A stretch of 64,000 nt of DNA from Apis mellifera. Lineage: Eukaryota > Arthropoda > Insecta > Hymenoptera > Apidae. The notes beneath the pieces are model-generated. The model was not told where the DNA came from. It searched no databases and saw nothing but the letters and a program-made list of their open reading frames with translations. Of the stretch, positions 10,656 through 22,871 are shown piece by piece; positions within the stretch are counted from its first letter, which is position 1, and the number at the start of each line of letters is the position of its first letter. Where the stretch lies: contig NC_037646.1 in assembly GCF_003254395.2 (NCBI RefSeq), positions 6,729,881 to 6,793,880 of the forward strand, read 5' to 3'. Made by a program: the position numbers and the translations under genes.

Positions 10656-11691
10656 TATTTGTTCGTATAATTATACACACAAGAAACGGTATCAATATCT
10701 GATTTGTTTTTTTTATCTAACTTATTGATTAAAAATTTTTAAATTTGATATTATTTAATTGAATTTTTATGTTATAAGTATATATATATATATTTTTTAT
10801 ATATTTTTATATTTTTTCTTGTAATTTCTCATAAAATTATATAGGATACCTCTATATTGTATTAATCCTGTAATGTAATATCTCGTTTATTTTCAATTTT
10901 GAATTCTTATAATTAGAATAAATATATTTTAAAAAAATGTGATATATGATTATTTTATTACCTAATTTGTGCTAATTTGTGTTAATTTGTGATATAATAT
11001 ATTTTTTATATTGATTGGTGATATTTATATTTTCATATTCCATTATGATGATTAAAGCTGATTAAATGTTCTACATTGATGTTCTACATGACAATATGGT
11101 AGAAAATTTAAAAAATATTTTCACAAAATAAAATAAAATAAAATAAAAAAGAAATATAATAAAATAGTGACATTAAGTGTGAAGTTTTTTTTTTTAATTA
11201 TTTGCGATTAAAAATCAATCAAAATATCTCTAAGGCACGATAAATTTAAAACAGTTATGCACAGTGGTTCCCAAATCACATTTAATATAAATAAAAAAAA
11301 ATGTACAAAGATAAATGTATTATAAATACTAATTTGTTATAATTTATTTCATATAAATTATGTAGAAAATTGTATAGGAAATTATTTTTAAGAATTATGA
11401 ATTATTTTTATTTTAGAATTAAATATATTTTGAAATTTTCTTCTATTATTTAAAATTGGAATATTAATATTGAAAAAATAATTTCAACAACAAATTATAT
11501 TTAAAATTATGTTATTTTAAATCATAGAAAGCATAAAAGAATTTATTTTTTTAAAATTGGTATGTCAACTTATGAAACATAAGATCCCATAAGATATTAG
11601 GTCTATGTCATATTTATCGTCTATGATTTAATATATTAGATGTTTCAGTGTAATTAATAAATACGTAGATTATTTATACAAAACTAAAATC
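10656..11691. other. Intergenic / 5' flank of Vps16B
   Basis: AT-rich, with an AAAAT microsatellite near 11126-11146 and no coding segment. A TTTCAGTG sequence at about 11643-11650, some 40 bases before the Vps16B ATG, resembles the arthropod initiator TCAGT and may mark the transcription start. Confidence 0.5.
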
Positions 11692-13638
11692 ATGACTTCT
11701 GCTAAAGATGATGAAGATTTTTGGTATAGTAGTGAAAAGCGATCTTTCTGTTTTGAAAATAATGAGGTTAAGTTAACAAAATTGATGTTAATAATAATTT
11801 TAATATTAATTTTCTATAATTTTTAATAAAATGATATTAAAAATAGGTGGATCAATTGTTTGGAGTATCAAAAACTGATACAGATAAATTATGGGCTGGT
11901 ATTTCGAATACGTCAACAGCGGAAGGATCTTTAAAAACTTCTACTGATTATCAACCACTTAAGCCTATGTTATCTATTATCTCGGAAAAAACGCTTTCTT
12001 GCAGTATGTCAGTAAAGTCATATATAGATCGAAATACTCAATGCAATAGCTTGAATTTCCATTATTTTTATTAAATAATAATATAAATAGATTTATGCAT
12101 TATGTGAAAATTTTGTTTCACAGTTTTAGCAACAGATAAATTACAAAATCTTCATCCAGAAACAGCTATTGTACAACCAGATATCACTCTTAGAAAAATT
12201 TTACTTGGCCAACCATATTCTTTAGAACAATATAAATCACTTGCCAGTAAAACTGCTTTATTAGATACAGCAATAATAAATGGCGATGGAAATGCCATTT
12301 TAATAGTAATTCTTTTTTCTATAATTTTTTTAATTCTTTTAAAAATTTTTTTATATACAATAAATAAAAGGAATTATATTTTAGATTATTTTATTTCTTA
12401 CAAAAACTCTTAAAAGGTCTTTAGTTCAAAGGATATTGGCAGAAAGACCTGATGCTGTGAATGTTTACATAAGATATCTTTCTATAAGATTACAAATAAA
12501 TGAGATTACAGATATTTTAACGTATGTATTAATAATATGTGAATGATTTTTTAATTAATTTTCTAATTAATTTATAATTTTTCAGGATGTTAGGACAATC
12601 AATGGATGCTGCTGTAAGTTTTATATTTATATATAACAAAATTGTTAATTCTATTATATTTTATTTATATTTTAGATGAAGACTTTACATATTATTATAA
12701 AAAATACTCGAGATCCTGATAGATTATTAAATAAACTTCGAAATAGTTATAAAACACAATTCTCAGCTTTAACTGACTGTAAAGAAGCTTCATTTGTACA
12801 ATCTTATATAAAATTACTTGGTAACAAAAATCACTTAAAAATAATATGTAATTATATGTAAATATATATATATATATATATATTTATTAATATATTATTA
12901 GAATGGCAAATGGCAGTGAAAAAATTAGATGGAAATGAGGACATTGAATTAAATTCATCTGTTCTTAATTGTTTAAAACATGCATGCAAAGGTCATTGGA
13001 ATTTGTCAGAAAATACTTTAATGTCTCCTACAATTTTATCTCAACAACATGATGTCTCTCCTAGACAATATCAAAAGGTTGCATTAGAAGTTAGAGCATC
13101 AGCTGCTGAATGGGATGATGTTGATCGATTACTTTTAACAAAGGTGGGATTTTTATATTAAAATAAAATATAATAATGTAATAATATATAAAATTTTATA
13201 ATAATTATTAATTATTAATTTAATAATAATTATTAGGGATGGTTAGGAAGTAAAAAATTGCAAATTTATCTTCCTATTGAAGATGTGTTAAAAATATTGC
13301 ATAATAATAATGCACCTTCTGAAGTACTTGAGAAATACTTAAAATATGTGGATAATATAGAGAGACGACTGGAATTAGCAAAAAATATGCATTGTTTTAG
13401 AATAGCCATTGATGTAAGTACATAAATATTCAAACATTTTTAATAGGTTGAATTAATACATAGTCTTTGCACATTAAGTTAAATTGATGTAAAAATTTTC
13501 AATTTTTTTCAGATACTTGTACAACAAGCAGATCGTACTGCATTGATGGAATATAAAACAAAATTACAACCACAATCTGAAGAATATTTTTACGCAGAAA
13601 GTGCATTACGATTACCATCAGTTAAATGGAAAAGCTAA
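11692..13638 (+). CDS. Vps16B: Vps16B / VIPAS39 (SPE-39), VPS33B-interacting trafficking protein
   Basis: Nine exons: 11692-11766, 11847-12003, 12124-12305, 12385-12521, 12586-12613, 12676-12820, 12902-13143, 13237-13413 and 13513-13638. All have GT-AG borders and phases close to 422 codons plus TAA. The start ATG gives MTSAKDDEDFWYSS, the acidic/aromatic N-terminus typical of the family. The rest is the Vps16 C-terminal helical domain: GDGNAI in exon 3, NNAPSEVLEKY in exon 8, and a C-terminus ending VKWKS, close to human VIPAS39 ending IRWKN. The family partners VPS33B in endosome-lysosome and phagosome maturation. At 422 aa it is somewhat shorter than the human protein (about 490), mainly at the N-terminus. 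Exon 5 is only 28 nt. It lies 650 bp upstream of the Eb1 5'UTR exon. Confidence 0.9.
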
Positions 13639-14280
13639 ATCTAGTTTTATTTATTGTACTGTATTTAAATATTTATTACACAAAAAGATAATAATAACTA
13701 TACATTTTTTAATAACTAGTTTTAATTTATTCCTCTTTAAAAAATATATTTAAATTATTCATATATAATTAAAATATTTTCACAAAATATCAAATACAAA
13801 AATATTAATTCTTAATGATAAAAAAAATGATAAAATTCGTGATAAGTATATATCTAATATCTTGTCCAAGAAAACTGCTGTGATTGGCGAATATAAAGTA
13901 GACTTCGCAAAATGGTACACACCTTGTGAGTCAGGATTAAACATTTTATCTTCTCTGTTAACGGCTATCACGAATTCTTCGATTTTGAACATATCTTGGA
14001 GCAACGAACTTCTTTACCGGTATCTGAAATCTCTAAAGTGTGGTTGTGTTCGTTTGTTAATTCCATTGACAGACGCATGAAAATTTTGTTGCTACGCGGT
14101 CGATTCGATAGAATAGCAAGATCGAATACGTGGTAAAAATAAATGTGTTTGAGAAAAAGCACAAAAGAAAAATATTCGTAATAATTGTTCGATTTTTTGG
14201 TGAAATATCTATTTTAGTACATGTGTATCGTCCAATCATTATCGAAGAAACCGTTAGAAATTTCCGTTGTATGCGCATTT
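13639..14280. other. Vps16B 3' end and Eb1 promoter region
   Basis: A short intergenic stretch. Vps16B 3'UTR is presumably within the first 100-200 bases; no clear AATAAA was found there. From about 13860 to 14280 GC content rises and a GTCCAATCAT (CCAAT-box-like) sequence occurs near 14230, consistent with promoter DNA of Eb1. Open frames on both strands here are short and do not resemble proteins. Confidence 0.5.
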
Positions 14281-14357
14281 GAACGATCTAGTATACATTT
14301 GTCATTTGCGTGCGGGAACCACTCCCGATTGGTGTTACGGTGTTTTCGCGATACTCG
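14281..14357 (+). other. Eb1: Probable Eb1 5'UTR exon
   Basis: A GC-richer segment ending at a strong donor, TCG|GTAAGT at 14358. The next exon begins at 14768 after TTTTAG and contains the ATG at 14791. The 5' edge is a guess. Confidence 0.55.
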
Positions 14358-14790
14358 GTAAGTTATTTTATGAATATTTTACACGTAAAAAAATAGGATA
14401 AAGATTCCAAAATTTATTTTTATGGTTCGAATCAATTATTAGTGTTATGTGTTACAAAAATATGCATACATTGAAATCGAGGCATGTGGAAGAAAGGTCC
14501 CGAATATGTCGTCGGTCAGTGTTTCGAGCCAAAAAAGTGAATGGAATGTTATTCCTTTTAAGTCTACTTCGAGATCAATCGTTCAAATGATATCAGTAAT
14601 CGTTTTATAATTGATCAATTTGTTATATTAAGTCACTGTGTTAAATGATGATTTTTGAACTTTTGATTGTTTCTATATGTTAATATATATTTTACATTAT
14701 ACGAATTATTGATAACATATAATTTATTCATACATTTTTTTCTAATTTTTGAATCATTATATTTTAGTTATTTAAAGGAAGAATACAGAT

Positions 14791-17700
14791 ATGGCTGTTA
14801 ATGTTTATGCAACAAATGTGACAACTGAAAACTTGAGTCGACATGATATGTTGGCATGGGTAAATGACTGCCTTCAATCATCATTCACCAAGATTGAAGA
14901 ATTATGTACTGGAGCTGTTTATTGTCAATTCATGGACATGCTTTTCCCTGGAAGTGTGCCACTGAAGAGGGTCAAGTTCAAGACTAACCTTGAGCATGAA
15001 TATATACAGAATTTTAAAATTTTACAAGGTGGTTTCAAAAAGATGAATGTAGATAAGGTAAGTAATATAAATATATATAAAGTTTATATTATAAATTCTA
15101 TATAAAACATTTTCAATTATTTGAAAATTTCTTCAAATTCAATCATTAAGATATTTTAATATTTAATATTTGTATAACTTTAATTTTAGTCAGAAAATGT
15201 AAGATTGATAATAATGGTATGAAAATTAAAAGCATAATTTATATTTATGAAATTTTTGTTAGGAAACTTAGAAAACATAATAGTTTAATGTAGATATCAA
15301 TGAAACAACATTACTTATGTCAAGGTAAGGTAAAGTAACGAACCAAGGTATACTCTGTATGATAATATATAAAATCATGTTGCTTCACTGAAAAGTGTTA
15401 TACAAAGTGCAATAAGCATAAAATTACATTAAATTTATTATTATGAAAATGGTTCAGGTAATACCAGTGGACAAATTGGTAAAAGGCCGCTTTCAAGACA
15501 ATTTTGAATTTCTACAATGGTTCAAGAAATTCTTTGATGCAAATTATGATGGCCGCGAGTATGATGCTTATGAAGCACGTGGTTGTATACCATTGGGTTC
15601 TGGTGTTGATGGAACTCATAATTTGTCAAATCCTCAATTGGTACCTTTACCACCTCAATCAAAACAGACGCAAATGCAGCAAAAGCATACACAGCAACGT
15701 AACATTACCCCTCGCCAACAGGGTACAATAATATGATGTGTCAATTTAATAATGTTGCTTTTTGCATGTAATATATTTTTATCTATACAGTTTGAAAAAT
15801 TATGTAATTAAATGCTGCATCAAAATTTATTATGATCATATGTAATTGCACTTATAAAGTATTTAATGTATATTAATAGTAGAAAGCACCATTTGCTTTT
15901 GCAATCTTAATCACATAAAAATTTATAATTATGCAAATTGAAATTATTTATAGCACAATATTTTTATATATTATTTAATTATTTTATAAATAAGCAAATA
16001 TTTATTTTTTCATTATGTTTATTTTTGCAATAGTAATTATTACACATAATTTAAATATAATTTAAATATAAACAGCATGTTGTTTATTTTCATCAACATA
16101 TAAATACAATTTTTAAAACAGTTATTTATTGTATTTACTGTAGTAGTAGAATGGTATCATGACTGTTATTTTTAACAATCTATAAATACATTCAAGTGGG
16201 GAGTAACAGATTGTCTTAGGAGAATAGAACAAGCTGGATTTTCTTTAATCTTCATATTATATCAATTGTAGGAAGCACAAGCTTTGTTGATATACAATAT
16301 AATATGGAATTTAGAATTACTTAATAATTAAAATTTACATTAAACGATTAAATTTACATTATTTTTCAATTAAATTTTTAATAATAATTAATAATAATAA
16401 ATTTCAATTAAATTATTTAATTTAATAATTTTTTATCAAATTTATAATTTAATAAAAATTCTTGTTGTTCTAAAGTCTTGTTATTTTTTTTATTGTTTTT
16501 TTTTAACATATTTAATTCTTTTATTTTATATTTTGAGTTTTTATAAAAAATTAGGTCATTTTTTATTTTGTTTATTTAATATATTTTGTTCCATATGCTT
16601 TTTTTTTGCAATCATTTACAGATTGTTCCAATTGATAAACTGGTGAAAGGCAGGTTCCAAGACAACTTTGAGTTTTTACAATGGTTCAAGAAATTTTTTG
16701 ATGCAAACTACTCCAGAACAGAACCATACGATGCACTTGCTATGCGAGGAGGAGAGCCCATGGGTTCTGGTGGAAGTAATGCACCACATGGCACTAATAC
16801 AAAACGCACTACTCCACGTGATGTAAATTCGGCTAAACCGGCTGCTCGTATTGGTACATTATTTCACACAACTTTTTTTTTTTATAAAATTGAAAATTTT
16901 ATCTATAAACTTAAACATAACTTAAATAATTATTTTTAAAAATAATCATGAAATTAACATTAACTTCCTTCTTAATTTCCAATCAACATGATCTGGTTTT
17001 GCTTCAAAATAACAATTATAAATAACAAGTTAGAAATTGCTATATATTATATAGTCAAATATTTATTTTTTCTATGCAAATTTTGTTTATTTAAATTATA
17101 TATATAAAAGACAATAAGCTTGTGAGTCCTAATAATATATGAAGAAAATTTCGCTTCAGGTAAGACACATACAACGGATCTTCCCGTACCTACATTAAAC
17201 GACACTCGTAATTATTTTTCTTTTTTTTTTTTTTTATATTTTTATGCTCGTTTTTTTTATTTCTTTAGATTTTTATAATTTAAGGGTTTAGAAAAGGGTA
17301 TCTAATAAATTTGTTGAAAAAAATTTCTTGTAAAATAATAATACAGGAAAGGTAGTTCAAAATTGTAAAAAAAATATTTATAATTTTAATTGTCCATTCT
17401 TTATTTAATTATTTGAAAAATTATGTAGTCATTGCTTACTTGTTTGCTAATTATAAGTGCTGTATATAATTGTTTTAATGCATGCCTTTTGTCATTTTCT
17501 ATTGTACAATTGTTTTTATAAATTATTATGATTTTTATAATTAATATACATAACCACACAATTTGTAAAAATGTTTACACAGTATCATTTTAGTATTAAA
17601 ATATTTAATATTAAGAGAATATAATTACTTGTGGTTTGTAATATATGTAAATACATTAATTATATTGCATCTGTAGAATTATTAATAAAAAAATAAGATA

Positions 17701-18565
17701 TTTAAAAATAATATTGTCGAATTTATTTTTTATTTAGTTACCAAAGCTCCAGCTCATCGTCCACAAGCGAAAACAGGAGTTGGCAACCGCGGTGAAGCTG
17801 GAAAAGTTGAAGAACTTAGTGCACAGGTATATATAAGAAAATCAAATTATTCTTACAAAATAATTTCATATTTTTATTGTATAATTTTTTTTATAGGTGA
17901 TGGAATTAAAAATGTCTTTGGAAGGATTGGAGAAAGAAAGAGATTTCTACTTTGGAAAATTACGTGATATTGAAGTTATGTGCCAAGATTGTGATAACGG
18001 AGATCCTCCACCAATAGTCCAGAAAATATTAGAAGTTCTTTATGCGACAGAGGTATGTGAGAGAATTTCAATAAATTTACAATTGAAACTTTTGTATTCT
18101 CAGGAAATAGATTTTAAAATTTTAAATTTTTTCACTGTCTAATAAAACTATTAATATTTAACTTTTTTTTTTATTTGTCAGCATAAATAATATTTTACAT
18201 TAGAAATATTATAAAATAAAATAAAATAAGATTTTTTTCAGTATTAAGATAATCTGAATAATCGAGATAATTGATTAAAGACTAAAATCACTGCAGAAAG
18301 TTGATATATTCTCCTAGAACAATGCACATGTTTAATAATAATTCTTATAGGAATTCATATTTAATTTTTTTGGATCCAGAACAGTAAATCCAAAACAGAG
18401 ATTCTATTATGTCTGTAATATTAAATTTCAAACAACTTGAACTTTATTACATTACATTGTTGTTATTTTTTTTTTTTTTTTTTTTTAATTATTTAGGAAG
18501 GATTTGCACCACCAGAAGAATTGGAAGGAGATGGTCTCGCGCCCGATGACGAGGAAGAATATTAA
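14791..18565 (+). CDS. Eb1: EB1, microtubule plus-end-tracking protein (MAPRE family)
   Basis: Exons: 14791-15057, then either 15458-15722 (3a) or 16622-16853 (3b), an optional 17160-17207, then 17738-17826, 17897-18052 and 18497-18565. The first exon begins MAVNVYATNVTTENLSRHDM and holds the first part of the calponin-homology domain, which binds microtubules. Exon 3 completes it (VKGRFQDNFEFLQWFKKFF) and starts the basic, disordered linker. Exons 5 and 6 encode the EB-homology coiled coil (EGLEKERDFYFGKLRDIE) and an acidic tail ending DDEEEY, the motif bound by CAP-Gly proteins. The products would be 281 aa (3a) or 270 aa (3b), normal for EB1. The start codon is the first ATG of the exon, and 23 nt of leader precede it. 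Confidence 0.95.
15458..15722 (+). CDS. Eb1: Eb1 alternative exon 3a
   Basis: Acceptor GTTCAG at 15457; enters in phase 0 with VIPVDKLVKGRF and ends in phase 1 with G before GTACAA at 15723. It encodes the end of the calponin-homology domain, then a Gln/Pro-rich linker (PPQSKQTQMQQKH). It is homologous to exon 3b over its first 35-40 codons but has a different linker. Joining 3a to 3b would break the frame, so the two are expected to be mutually exclusive. Reading through its donor meets TGA after three further codons, which would give an EB1 lacking the coiled coil. Confidence 0.85.
16622..16853 (+). CDS. Eb1: Eb1 alternative exon 3b
   Basis: Acceptor with a long T tract ending AG at 16621; enters in phase 0 with IVPIDKLVKGRF and ends in phase 1 before GTACAT at 16854. 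It duplicates exon 3a: the block FQDNFEFLQWFKKFFDANY is identical, while the following linker differs (SRTEPYDALAMRG versus DGREYDAYEARG). Confidence 0.88.
17160..17207 (+). CDS. Eb1: Eb1 candidate 48-nt cassette exon
   Basis: Bounded by CGCTTCAG and GTAATT. It enters and leaves in phase 1, so it can be included or skipped after either exon 3 without changing frame. It would insert 16 residues, roughly GKTHTTDLPVPTLNDT plus a split codon, into the linker. GC content is higher than in the surrounding intron. No transcript evidence is available here. Confidence 0.55.
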
Positions 18566-19430
18566 CTTTACATTTTGTACAATCATTATAAAAAGTACGA
18601 CAGCAAATTGTCCAAGTGCGTTTCAGTTTATTATCTATTTGTGAGCCAGTATCAGTACCCTTCGCATAATTGATAAGCTACTTTGTAAAGCTATTTAAGC
18701 ATTTTCGCCTTCATTTCGTTACAAACGTTCACCGAGAGTTCATTAAAAGATTCGCACGTATAATTAGGATAGAAAGTACGTTAAATAATGCACTTGAATA
18801 ACTTGTACTCTACGAAAAGTAATTATTAAGAATGAAAACAGAATTAGCAGTTCATATATTGTCATAGTTCTTTATCGTAATTGAAATAACGGTAGAGCTT
18901 TGAACATCGACAAATCTCAAAATACGAAGGAAAAAATGAATATTTTTGGATGCAGATTACCTGACAAGTTGTCTGAATCCAGTTTGTTATACAGTAATTT
19001 TATGTTAACTATGTTCAATAATGTGTGAGTGTTTTTTTGTTTGTAAATGCACTATTGTTTTTATCGATAAATAGATGAAATCTCGTCGGTTTGTCCTTTC
19101 GTACCTTTGTAGTTCTCCGAAATTATAGATTGTATGAACGCATAATCTATAGTATAACTGTTTCAAACCTGTTCCAAGTCATTGTTAACATTTATTTGCA
19201 TCGATCATAAATGTAAAACGATATATGATGTATGTCGAAAAAACTGATTCACGAAACGCATTAAATTGAATTTCCTAAGTTTTATACATACCTTCGATTT
19301 TTTTCTTCTTTTTTAACTTAACGGAACAATACAATACATATTATGTTTCCATAATAAAATTGTAAAACTCGTGGAAATGATTGCAATTTAAAATCTAAAC
19401 GAGCGACACAATATGGAAATATAAATAAAA
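18566..19430 (+). other. Eb1: Eb1 3'UTR
   Basis: Moderate-GC sequence after the Eb1 stop, with AATAAA at 19353-19358 and 19424-19429, which are plausible polyadenylation signals. No coding potential. Confidence 0.55.
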
Positions 19431-21479
19431 GTATAAATAATCATCGAGAAATAATATGATTACGAATAAATGAAACGACGATGATATTCATTTCTGTTTC
19501 CACTATATATTTTGGAGATGCGAAAGATTGTTCGATTTGGACATTGGATTTTGAATCAATGCGCCTGATTCATTTTTGCAAAGATAGTAATTTATTTCAC
19601 GCGAGTAGATACGCGAACATCTTCGTATCTCCATGATCCGTCTTTCAGAACGAGAATGGCCTTAAAAAGCAGCGATAAACTTGAGATTACAGAAGAAATA
19701 CTCGAATTATTTAGAGAGCAAATGCAAAGTGTATCTCTCAAAGTAATACGACATAATTGATAAACGAAAATTACGTTGCAAGCGCAAAGAAACGCTTAAA
19801 GCTTTTGAACAGACAACAAATGAAACAATTAAAAAAATGAATGAATAAATAAATAGATAAAAATGAAGAAAAACTAACGAAGAAAATTTATAAAATTGTA
19901 TGATCGAAGAATGAGTGAGAGATAACGAGCGAAAGAGATAAAAATCAAGCAAGCAAAAGTAAGCAAAATTATACACGTATCATTTGCTAAGTTTGCGATG
20001 TGGCTTGGCACGTGTGTATTTTAAAAAAAAAAAAACATAGGATTTAAATTAAAGCATACAGAAAACAATTTTATGTATTTGATATTTTAAATTTTCTCTT
20101 AACGATTAATCATAGATATTAAAATAATGCGTCGATTATTATTGTTATTATTATTTCCATTGTATGAAAATGTAATGCTCGTATTAATTATATGCAACGA
20201 TTTTGAAAAAGGTACACGACGCATTTTAACTTGCGCTACGTTCATTGCTCTATGTGTGCGTTTACAGCGATCAATCGCGAGAATGTGCTTCAAAAATTTG
20301 AAATTTTTAATGATGAGGTAATAAATGTTTAATAGGATTCAATATTGCATGACTTTTTTTTTTCTTTTTTTTTATTTTTCAATATTGTCCGATCGTATGT
20401 ATGACATTTTATGAAATTTTCAGAGATTATTATTATTATTATTATTAAGAAGAAAAAAATAATTTTTAATTAATTTTTCAATTGTTTATTACATAATAAG
20501 TATCGTATATTTTTCTAAAAATTTTTGATCATCACATATATTGAGACATACATTTGAGTCAATTTGTGATGTTTCAAATTTTTTATTATTATATATTATA
20601 ATATGTATAGATTTATATGTTTTTAATTTATTGCAATTAATTGTTCCTTCATGTTACATTTCAGTTAAACATTTACCACTTTTTCTACGATTTTATAAGG
20701 CTGATTTTAATATTATAATATTAAACTTTAAAAGAATATAAAGAAATGAGAGCATTTTGTAAAGTGAATAAAGAATCCATGTAAAAGAAATATAAATACG
20801 ATGCAAATCAACAAAAAACACTTTAAGATAATTTTTTATCGTTATCTTTGGATTTTCTTGAAATATTCATTGTGAAAAATGAAAATTCGTAGGTATTAAT
20901 AACAGAATTATAATAAACGAAATAAAAAAAGATATTAATTACTCTTTTCTTTCAGGTATCCTTCATTAATTGATTAAGAGTTTTCACGTATCATATTTTA
21001 AAATTATATATTTATAAATATATAATTTGACGAAATAAGTTCATTCAGAAAGTTATCAATTCAAGAGATTACTTCCATATTCCTATCTTTACTTTCTTCG
21101 ATATATATTTTAATATTAATTCGATTAAAAAAATTTCTTGATAAATTGAAAAACAGCATTTATAACAGAAAAATGTACAAATGAATTAGTCTCAAAATTT
21201 TCACTAAACTCTCATCTATTTCCAATTACTCTTATTCTATTTCCAATTTAAAAAGTGAATCATACATCATACTCCTCTTCAAAAAAATCACAGGACAATA
21301 CCAACCACGCATCCGCAAAATTTTTCCAATCATCACGACCAAATCACGCACAAATCCATTCAAGAAAGTCCATCAAACAATACGTGATCTTCCTCAACCT
21401 ACACGGATCAACCACCATGATTTCGTGTCCGTCCATCCGCGTTGCATCAGAACACCAACATCGGTACCAAAGCAACAGA
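19431..21479. other. Intergenic region
   Basis: AT-rich DNA between Eb1 and the next transcription unit. It holds A/T tracts and short triplet runs (TTA near 20140 and 20428). Open frames up to 89 aa on either strand are low-complexity and not supported. Confidence 0.55.
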
Positions 21480-21789
21480 ACTTCGTTCATTTCGTGATCC
21501 ACGAAAACGGCGGAAACTGGCGAATTCTTTGGCTTGAGCGCGAGTGATCACGAAAAAGATACGACTCGGGCCAAAGGTTCCGGCGGATGATGATCCTCCA
21601 TCGTGAATAGAGTTCCAGTGGATCATCGTCCGTGGTGGATCGTGCGTGTCGCGACCGTTTCTCCTCGCGTGAAGAAAATATAGGAAGGAAAGTCGGCCAT
21701 AAGGAGGCGGCAAGTGACGTGAAAGGGGCGAAGGAAGTGGAGTCCTGTGGAGGAACCATCCGGCGTTCGATCGCCGCCATTTTTGAAGG
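21480..21789 (+). other. Probable non-coding first exon and promoter of the orphan gene
   Basis: An isolated GC- and CpG-rich block ending GCCGCCATTTTTGAAGG before a donor-like GTAAGA at 21790. It fits a 5'UTR exon of the gene coded at 26712-32623. The transcription start within or before the block is unknown. Minus-strand open frames here run into an AT microsatellite and are rejected. Confidence 0.5.
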
Positions 21790-21795
21790 GTAAGA

Positions 21796-21798
<3 letters not shown>

Positions 21799-21850
<52 letters not shown>
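21799..21850. repeat. (AT)n microsatellite, about 26 units
   Basis: A pure AT dinucleotide run followed by a short AC/AT stretch, beginning about ten bases after the predicted donor of the 5'UTR exon. Confidence 0.95.
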
Positions 21851-21861
<11 letters not shown>

Positions 21862-22784
21862 TATTTATATACGTATAAGCTTCTGTTGGAAACTCGATAA
21901 GTTTTACTCGATTTGTCGTTCTGTTCGATTTTCTCGCGGTTACGGCAGGAAGTGAGAACCTTGAGGTTACGTAAAAGCGATTTTTTTATGAAAATGATCT
22001 GCGGTCATTTTGTTGGTGATCCAAGTCGATGGCGTGCGCCAGTCGCGAGTCGATCGCCTTTCAACCCTCGTTCGCGAGGCTTTCGTGGATGATGGATTGA
22101 AGTGACTTGGATCGAATGGGGTATAAAGTTGGATGTTAATGTTGATCAAACTTAGATATGTTTATCGTTGAGGTAAATTTTATTTTGACCTTTTGACGAA
22201 ATTGGAAAAATAATTATTTTTTTCTAATAATGACAATTATTAAAAAATGTATTTATTAAGTTCGAATTTGATTAGGATTGAGAATAAGGGTCTTGTCTTA
22301 CGTTTAAAAATAATCGCAGTTATTTATTTTTTTTTTCTTTTTTTTATTTCTTAATTTTAGTAATTAATTAAGAATGATTTCTCATTGAATTGTTTAATTT
22401 ATTTTTTTATTCGATATTGTCCGATCTCTTGTATATCTTTCGTGAATAAAAATTGCTTTAAGAATCGAGAAATTACTCGATTCTGATCGTGTTTTTCTTT
22501 CTTTTCTTTTTTTTATCGTTTTTTGTTACAAAAATTAATCATTTCAACAAATTTAGTGAATTTTTTTTCATCTTTTTAATGCCAATATTTAAAATAATTG
22601 AAGATAATATTTTTACAATATCGAATTTTAATAATAATCAATATAAATGATTTTTATTAAATAATTATTTCAATAAATGATTTATGTATTTTATTTTTCG
22701 AATAGAGAGAATTTCGAATTCATATGATTCGTTTCGATTTGGTAACCGTTTAATATATTCTGTCCTCGACGACCTAAACAACAG

Positions 22785-22871
22785 AAAAACGGGATTCTGA
22801 GAGGCTTCCTTGTGTAGTCGCTTGGCGAACAGCGTTGATGGAAGTTACTTTGCCTCATGATTTATTGTTTG
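22785..22871 (+). other. Probable second 5'UTR exon with a short upstream ORF
   Basis: GC-richer segment between acceptor AACAACAG (ends 22784) and strong donor G|GTGAGT (22872). It has an ATG at 22838 reading MEVTLPHDLLF. Spliced to the exon at 26699, this frame stops after one more codon, giving a 12-codon upstream ORF before the main ATG at 26712. Splicing to a different exon could make it coding instead. Confidence 0.45.

Noticed and set aside
13780..14278. Several 64-74 aa ORFs on both strands between Vps16B and Eb1
   Set aside because: Mutually overlapping, AT-driven, no family resemblance; consistent with promoter DNA.
21447..21858. Minus-strand ORFs of 123-135 aa
   Set aside because: N-termini are the translated AT microsatellite; the rest is antisense to a 5'UTR-like GC block.
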